Both the position numbers and the translations under genes were made by a program. A stretch of 20,931 bases of DNA from positions 1 through 20,931 of the forward strand of contig JBBIJJ010000048.1 in the NCBI GenBank assembly GCA_037446035.1, read 5' to 3'. Source of the DNA: DSNY01 sp037446035. Lineage in GTDB: Bacteria; Pseudomonadota; Gammaproteobacteria; Burkholderiales; Burkholderiaceae_F. The notes below the pieces were generated by a model, which did no database searches, was not told the DNA's origin, and saw nothing but the letters and a program-made list of their open reading frames with translations. Below, one piece after another: positions 16,433-20,931 of this stretch. Numbering within the stretch: position 1 is the stretch's first letter; each line of letters opens with the position of its first letter.

Positions 16433-18010
16433 ATGGCGGAAGCTGATCGCTTCAAGCTGACGTATTCGACGATGTTCAATCCGCCGGTCGCCCTGCACGA
16501 GCGCTTCGATTCAGCGCTCGCGCGCATCAAGCGCGCGCTCGGACAAGACTACCCGCTGTGGCTCGACGGCCGTGCGCACGCCACCGAGCGCAGCTTCGAG
16601 GTGCGCTCGCCGATCGACCGCGACTGGCTGGTTGGACGCTTCGCGTCGGCGGGGCCGGCCGACGTCGACGCGGCGGTGCGTGCCGCGCGGAAAGCCTTCC
16701 CGGCATGGGCCGCCACGCCGTGGCGCGACCGCGTCGTGCAGCTTCGGCGCGTCGCCGCATTGATCGAGGAGCGCGTCTACGACATCGCCGCAGCGGTCGC
16801 GCTCGAAGTAGGGAAGAACCGAATGGAAGCGCTCGGCGACGTACAGGAAACCGCCGATCTGTTCACTTGGTACTGCGACCAGATGGAGGCGAACGACGGT
16901 TTCGCGCGCGACCTGCCGAACGATCCGCTCGTCGGCTGGGTCAGCCGCAACCGGACCGTGCTGAAGCCGCACGGCGTCTGGGCGGTCATTGCACCTTTCA
17001 ATTTTCCCTACGCGCTGGCCGGAGGTCCGGTCGCCGCCGCACTCGTGACCGGTAACACCGTCGTGTTCAAGACGGCCAGCGACACCGCATGGAGTGGCTG
17101 GCTGCTGCTCGAAGTGCTGCGCGATGCGGGTCTTGCTCCCGGCGTCGTGAACTACGTCAGCGGTAGCGGCGGCGATGCGGGCGCGGCGCTCGTCGATCAC
17201 GCCGAAGTCGCGGGCATCACTTTCACCGGCTCGTACGACGTCGGCATGGCGATCCTGCGCAAGTTCGCCAACGGCCGCTGGCCGCGCCCGTGCATCGCCG
17301 AGATGGGCGGCAAGAACGCCGCGATCGTCAGCCGCCATGCCGACCTCGAGCGCGCGGCCACCGGCATCGTGCGGTCCGCGTTCGGATTGCAGGGACAGAA
17401 GTGCTCGGCGTGTTCGCGCGTGTATGTCGAGAAGCCGGTCGCCGCCGCCCTGCGCGAACGGCTCGTGGACCTGACGCGCAAGATAGCGATCGGGGATCCG
17501 ACGCTGCAGGCGAACTGGCTCGGACCCGTCATCAACGCGGCGGCGTACGAACGCTACGAAAGATGCGTCGCCAACCTGCGCGAGCACGGCCGCATCTTCA
17601 CCGGTGGCGAACAATTGAAGGAAGGCGCGCTTGGGCGGGGCTACTTCGTCGCGCCGACGGTGGCGACTGCGCCGCTCGACTACCGCCTGTGGCGGGAGGA
17701 GAAGTTTCTCCCGCTGGTGCTCGTCGGCGAAGTCGACTCGGTCGATCAGGCGATCGAGCTGGCCAACGCGTCGGAATACGGATTGACCGCGGGTTTCTAC
17801 GGCGCGCGCGACGAGATCCCGCACTTCCTGGATCGCATCCAAGCCGGCGTCACGTACGTGAATCGGCCGCAGGGCGCCACGACGGGCGCGTGGCCGGGCT
17901 ATCAGCCTTTCGGCGGCTGGAAGGCGAGCGGCACGACCGGCAAGGCGATCGGGTCGTTCTGGTATCTGCCGCAGTACCTGCGCGAGCAGTCGCAGACGAT
18001 CGTGGACTAG
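16433..18010 (+). CDS. NAD(P)-dependent aldehyde dehydrogenase, delta-1-pyrroline-5-carboxylate dehydrogenase type
   Basis: The product has 525 aa from ATG 16433 with GGAG 8 nt upstream. It has the aldehyde dehydrogenase fold: WAVIAPFNFPYALAGGPVAAALVTGNTVVFK, the cofactor turn FTGSYDVG (from residue 264), the general base Glu290 in EMGGKNAAIV, and the nucleophile Cys324 in FGLQGQKCSACSRVYV. The last motif is the hallmark of RocA-like pyrroline-5-carboxylate dehydrogenases, which oxidise glutamate semialdehyde to glutamate in proline and ornithine breakdown. The conserved ending QPFGGWKASGTTGKAIGSFWYLPQYLREQ agrees. It is the only clear plus-strand gene and stands alone. Related semialdehyde substrates remain possible. 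Confidence 0.85.
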   Translation: MAEADRFKLTYSTMFNPPVALHERFDSALARIKRALGQDYPLWLDGRAHATERSFEVRSPIDRDWLVGRFASAGPADVDAAVRAARKAFPAWAATPWRDRVVQLRRVAALIEERVYDIAAAVALEVGKNRMEALGDVQETADLFTWYCDQMEANDGFARDLPNDPLVGWVSRNRTVLKPHGVWAVIAPFNFPYALAGGPVAAALVTGNTVVFKTASDTAWSGWLLLEVLRDAGLAPGVVNYVSGSGGDAGAALVDHAEVAGITFTGSYDVGMAILRKFANGRWPRPCIAEMGGKNAAIVSRHADLERAATGIVRSAFGLQGQKCSACSRVYVEKPVAAALRERLVDLTRKIAIGDPTLQANWLGPVINAAAYERYERCVANLREHGRIFTGGEQLKEGALGRGYFVAPTVATAPLDYRLWREEKFLPLVLVGEVDSVDQAIELANASEYGLTAGFYGARDEIPHFLDRIQAGVTYVNRPQGATTGAWPGYQPFGGWKASGTTGKAIGSFWYLPQYLREQSQTIVD

Positions 18011-18054
18011 GCCGCGCGCCGGCGGCCGACTCAGAAGGTGTGAGCCTGGATTCC

Positions 18055-18190
18055 GCACCACAGCAGCACAGAGGCAAAGAGAAACGCTAAGGGTGAAGGC
18101 TCTGCTCGCATCCCCCGCCTGCCCCGCTGGGTGAGAAAGCCTGTCTGCACACCGGTTTGTTTCTCCTCCGTGTTCTCTGTGTCGTGGTTC
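18055..18190. repeat. Palindromic dispersed repeat (CACAGAG type), copy 2, degenerate
   Basis: The left arm begins CACCACAGCAGCACAGAG and ends AGAGAAAC (to 18085). The right arm runs from GTTTCTCCTCCGTG (about 18155) through TTCTCTGTGTCGTGGTTC (18190). Reverse-complemented, the right arm reads GAACCACGACACAGAG, closely matching the left arm and copy 1 at 4682-4757. The loop of about 70 bp differs from copy 1, so it is an older or separately inserted relative. Confidence 0.65.
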
Positions 18191-18273
18191 AAATGCGGTT
18201 TTCAGGGCGATTCTTTCGTCTGCGCGGCCCGCTGGCGTCGCTGCATGGCGTTGGCTGCGGCCGCCCGCCTGCG

Positions 18274-18312
18274 GCCGGCTAGTAGACGTGCGCTGTGCGC
18301 ACGTCAGCCGGC
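18274..18312. repeat. Strong bulged hairpin downstream of the aldehyde dehydrogenase
   Basis: A perfect 9-bp stem GACGTGCGC-TGT-GCGCACGTC (18285-18305) is extended by GCCGGCT (18274-18280) pairing with AGCCGGC (18306-18312), leaving AGTA as a four-base bulge on one side. It is followed by CGCC-GAAA-GGCG and, a few bases later, TTTTT (to about 18332), so the composite might terminate plus-strand transcription, though 264 bp past the stop codon. Confidence 0.55.
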
Positions 18313-18355
18313 GCCGAAAGGCGAGCGCTTTTTCGAGCCTCGTCTGTCTACTGAC

Positions 18356-18532
18356 CCTAAATTCGGCAGTTGGCGTCACGTCGAAACGGCAGAAAGCCAG
18401 CATTCATGCGGGTTTCAAGCCGATTCTGACGACTGCGGAGCAGTTCCAAACGGGTGATGGTCGTGGGCACTACAAGCCTCTGGCGCGAATACGTTTCTCG
18501 GTACTTCACCGACTTTAAGTGCCGTTTCTAGG
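18356..18532. mobile_element. MITE-like element, 177 bp, with 5-bp target duplication
   Basis: Imperfect terminal inverted repeats CCTAAATTCGGCAGTT (18356-18371) and the reverse complement of CCTAGAAACGGCACTT (18517-18532) match at 12 of 16 positions. An identical CTGAC directly abuts each end (18351-18355 and 18533-18537) in direct orientation, as expected for a 5-bp target-site duplication. The interior is of lower GC than the genome and has no coding frame. This fits a non-autonomous miniature element; the parent family is not recognised. Confidence 0.5.
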
Positions 18533-18604
18533 CTGACATGTCTCGGCGCTGCGGCTGCGCACGGCCAGCCAACGGCCCGCTCGCGACGAAGTCGTCACGC
18601 GTTC

Positions 18605-19096
18605 TTAGCTGAGCATGTACGCGGCGGCCCCGGTGGCGATCAGCCGATCAGCGTCGTCGACCAGACGCATCTGCGTCGTGCCGACGCGACCGCCGAGGCG
18701 CAGCACCTCGGCGCTGGCCGTAAAGTGCCTGCCGATGCCCGGCCGCAGTTAGTCGATGCGCAGGTCGATCGTTCCCAAGCGCGCGAACCGCTGCATCACC
18801 TGATCGCTGGTCTCCTCGGCGTGCTTCTCGCCGAGGGCGACCATGATCGCCAGCCCCGCCATCGCATCCAGCGTGGCCGAAATCACGCCGCCGTGCAGGC
18901 GGCCGTACAGGAAGTGGCCGACCAATTCAGGGCGCATCGCAAACCGCAGTTGCGGCCCGCCGGGACCGAGGCGAAGCACCCTCAGTCCCAGCGTCCGGTT
19001 GAAACCGATGCGCTCCTCGAATAGCTCGGTCAGCGCCGCGTCGAGCTTGCGCTGTTCCGCGGCACTGCGGCGTGGCGGGAAAACTGCAGCGGTCAT
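18605..19096 (-). pseudogene. PaaI-family hotdog thioesterase interrupted by an in-frame TAA
   Basis: Starting at ATG 19096 (an in-frame TTG lies at 19123), the frame encodes a hotdog-fold acyl-CoA thioesterase with the family core GRLHGGVISATLDAMAGLA. It then stops at TAA (18751-18749) right after GTIDLRID. In the same frame the homology continues for 47 residues: LRPGIGRHFTASAEVLRLGG, then TTQMRLVDDADRLIATGAAAYMLS, ending at TAA 18607-18605. Relatives normally have Tyr in the interrupted place (IDYLRPG), so one base change, TAC or TAT to TAA, explains it. The truncated product would lack the last strands of the fold. It follows livM after 54 bp. Confidence 0.85.
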
Positions 19097-19150
19097 GCGC
19101 AGCGATACTGGACAGCGCCCCAAGGCAGCGGCGTTCCGGCCGCGCCGCCG

Positions 19151-20119
19151 CTACAAGGGCTTGCGAATCGCGTGACCGATCTCGCCGATGATGCCGCGGC
19201 GGAAAGCGAGCACGCAGACGACGAAGATCGTGCCCTGCACGACGGTCACCCACGCGCCGAGGTGCGCGAGGTAGTTCTGCATGGAGATGATCACGGCCGC
19301 ACCGACGACCGGCCCGAAGATCGTACCGAGCCCCCCAACCAGCGTCATCAGCACGACTTCGCCGGACATGGTCCAGTGTACGTCAGTGAGCGAGGCAAGC
19401 TGAAAGACGATCGACTTGGTGCCGCCGGCCAGCCCCGCCAACGCCGCCGACAGCACGAACGCGACCAGCTTGTAGCGATCGGTGTCGTAGCCGAGCGAAA
19501 TGGCGCGGCTTTCGTTTTCGCGGATCGCTTTTAGCACCTGGCCGAACGGCGAGTGCACGACGCGGTAGATCAGCAGGAAGCCGCCGATGAAGATCGCGAA
19601 CACGAGCGCGTACATCGCCCAGACGTTAGTCAGATCGACCAAACCGAACAGCTTGCCGCGCGGCACCGCCTGGATGCCGTCCTCGCCGCCGGTGAACGGC
19701 GCCTGCAGGCAGAAGAAGAACACCATCTGTGCCAGCGCCAGCGTGATCATCGCGAAGTAGATCCCCTGGCGGCGGATCGCCAGAGACCCGGTCACCCAGC
19801 CGAGCGCGGTCGAGCAGACCACCGCGAACAGGATCGCCAGCTCCGGCGTGAAGCCCCAGACCTTGGCCGAATGCGCCGCCGCGTAGCCGGCGGTGCCGAA
19901 GAACATCGCGTGGCCGAACGACAGCAGGCCGACGTAACCGATCAGCAGGTTGAAGGCGCACGCGAACAGCGCGAAGCACATCACCTTCATCAGAAAAACC
20001 GGGTAGACGGCCAGCGGAGCCAGCACGAAGAACGCCACCATCGCAAGGAACGCGATCTGCTGATGGCGCGGTGCGCCCGCGGTGCGCGTCAACGGAAGCG
20101 GGGCGGCGCTGCTCGTCAT
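19151..20119 (-). CDS. livM: Branched-chain amino-acid ABC transporter permease LivM
   Basis: The product has 322 aa and is an inner-membrane permease of the HAAT family. About eight to ten hydrophobic segments are visible. The signatures NLLIGYVGLLSFGHAMFFGTAGYAAAH, FPQ-region-like IRENESRAISLGYDTDRYKLVAFVLSAALAGLAGG and MTLVGGLGTIFGPVVGAA are typical of LivM. The start at 20119 lies 6 nt after the livH stop, so translation is probably coupled. The ATPase genes livG and livF do not follow; the next gene is the broken thioesterase, so the ATPases and binding protein must lie elsewhere, perhaps upstream of livH. Confidence 0.93.
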   Translation of the reverse strand: MTSSAAPLPLTRTAGAPRHQQIAFLAMVAFFVLAPLAVYPVFLMKVMCFALFACAFNLLIGYVGLLSFGHAMFFGTAGYAAAHSAKVWGFTPELAILFAVVCSTALGWVTGSLAIRRQGIYFAMITLALAQMVFFFCLQAPFTGGEDGIQAVPRGKLFGLVDLTNVWAMYALVFAIFIGGFLLIYRVVHSPFGQVLKAIRENESRAISLGYDTDRYKLVAFVLSAALAGLAGGTKSIVFQLASLTDVHWTMSGEVVLMTLVGGLGTIFGPVVGAAVIISMQNYLAHLGAWVTVVQGTIFVVCVLAFRRGIIGEIGHAIRKPL

Positions 20120-20125
20120 ATGGAC

Positions 20126-20931
20126 CTACTTCTGCGTACCGAACAGACCGGCCGGCCGGATCAGCAGCACGATGGCCATGATGATGAAGATCACGGTGTT
20201 CGACGCTTCCGGATAGAAGACCTTGGTCAGCCCCTCGATCAGCCCCAGTCCGAAGCCGGTGACGATCGACCCCATGATCGAGCCCATGCCGCCGATCACC
20301 ACGACGGCGAAGACGACGATGATCAGATCGGCGCCCATTTGCGGGCTGACCTGGTAGATCGGCGCCGCCATCACGCCGGCGAGCGCGGCCAGCGCCACGC
20401 CGAAGCCGTAGGTGGCCGTGACCATGCGCGGCACGTTGATGCCGAACGCCTGCACCAGTTGCGGGTTTTCGGTGGCGGCGCGCAGATAGGAGCCCAGTTT
20501 CGTGCGCTCGATCACGAACCAGGTCGTCAGGCAGACCACGAGCGAGGCGACGATCACCCAGGCGCGGTAGTTGGGCAAGAACATGAAGCCGAGGTTCTGC
20601 CCGCCGGTCAATTGCTCGGGGATCCGGTACGGCAGCCCCGATGCGCCGTACTCGTTGCGGAAGATGCCCTGGATGATCAGCGCCAGGCCGAACGTCAGCA
20701 GCAGCCCGTACAGGTGGTCGAGCTTGTACAGGCGCGCCAGCATCGTGCGCTCGATGATCACGCCGGTGGCGCCGACGACGAGCGGAGCGATCGCCAGCGA
20801 CCACCAGTAGCCGACGCCGGCCTTTTCCAGCAGCAGGTAAGCGCAAAAGGCGCCCAGCATGTACTGGGCGCCGTGCGTGAAGTTGATGATGTTCAGCAGC
20901 CCGAAGATCACCGCCAGCCCGAGCGACAGCA
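20126..20931 (-). CDS. livH: Branched-chain amino-acid ABC transporter permease LivH (partial, N-terminus off window)
   Basis: The frame is open from the right edge (first readable residues LSLGLAVIFGLLNIINFTHG) to TAG at 20126, 267 residues. The GTG near 20911 is internal, because the conserved LSLGL segment precedes it. LivH signatures are INFTHGAQYMLGAF, EQLTGGQNL, the loop FVIERTKLGSYLRAATENPQLVQAFGINVPRM with its EAA-like coupling region, and VFAVVVIGGMGSIMGSIVTGFGLGLIEGL. It pairs with LivM as the two membrane subunits importing Leu, Ile, Val or related amides. About 20-30 N-terminal residues are missing. Confidence 0.93.
   Translation of the reverse strand, partial: LSLGLAVIFGLLNIINFTHGAQYMLGAFCAYLLLEKAGVGYWWSLAIAPLVVGATGVIIERTMLARLYKLDHLYGLLLTFGLALIIQGIFRNEYGASGLPYRIPEQLTGGQNLGFMFLPNYRAWVIVASLVVCLTTWFVIERTKLGSYLRAATENPQLVQAFGINVPRMVTATYGFGVALAALAGVMAAPIYQVSPQMGADLIIVVFAVVVIGGMGSIMGSIVTGFGLGLIEGLTKVFYPEASNTVIFIIMAIVLLIRPAGLFGTQK

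Larger units (their letters stand above)
18011..18604. other. Gene-free repeat-rich interval, 594 bp
   Basis: No convincing gene lies here; open frames look like shadows. It holds a degenerate CACAGAG-type palindrome (18055-18190), a strong bulged hairpin (18274-18312) and a MITE-like element (18356-18532). The stretch 18341-18540 is 54% G+C by count, against about two thirds elsewhere, suggesting imported sequence. Confidence 0.7.

Noticed and set aside
16511..18403. 630-codon minus-strand open frame opposite the aldehyde dehydrogenase
   Set aside because: The plus strand has full ALDH motifs with catalytic Cys and Glu; the minus frame has no recognisable domain and runs into repeat DNA.

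Overview
The window looks like oriC-proximal chromosome from a GC-rich betaproteobacterium, probably Burkholderiales. GC is about two thirds by eye. The order mnmG-rsmG-parA-parB-atpIBEFHAGDC, the two parS sites in front of mnmG and the sequence character of the AtpB/AtpE/ParB proteins support this. The taxonomic call is inference. No rRNA, tRNA or CRISPR was seen. I found no DnaA-box cluster, so the origin itself is not recognisable here.

Layout (almost everything is on the minus strand). 1-1134: the N-terminal 378 codons of an exported PQQ-dependent sorbosone/aldose dehydrogenase-like beta-propeller, running off the left edge. 1199-2130: a complete IS5-family (IS427-like) element with 16-bp inverted repeats, a TAA target duplication and a transposase split by a frameshift at an A7 run. 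2212-2646: a UspA-type universal stress protein behind an FNR/ANR-like palindrome. 2798-9925: the full F1Fo ATP synthase operon atpIBEFHAGDC, with a strong predicted promoter just after parB. 10071-14430: parB, parA, a possible 47-codon small ORF, rsmG and mnmG, probably one transcript. 14520-14560: two parS sites. 14611-16083: a single-pass AsmA-like protein. 16433-18010 (+): a proline-pathway-type (RocA-like) aldehyde dehydrogenase. 18011-18604: a gene-free, lower-GC interval filled with repeats. 18605-19096: a PaaI-family thioesterase broken by one in-frame TAA. 19151-20931: livM and the C-terminal part of livH, branched-chain amino-acid ABC permeases.

Functionally, the core is housekeeping: segregation (ParABS), tRNA and rRNA modification (MnmG, RsmG) and ATP synthesis. 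The accessory parts are the IS, the dehydrogenase, and the right-hand amino-acid uptake and catabolism genes (liv permeases, RocA-like dehydrogenase).

There is no obvious new multi-gene system. The most interesting signals are small. They are: a 177-bp MITE-like element with a 5-bp CTGAC duplication; an atpF leader in which a GNRA hairpin sits between a strong but distant Shine-Dalgarno and the start codon; a vestigial second AtpG C-terminus plus a long palindromic dispersed repeat between atpG and atpD; a TGATG-coupled small ORF between rsmG and parA; and the nonsense codon in the thioesterase.
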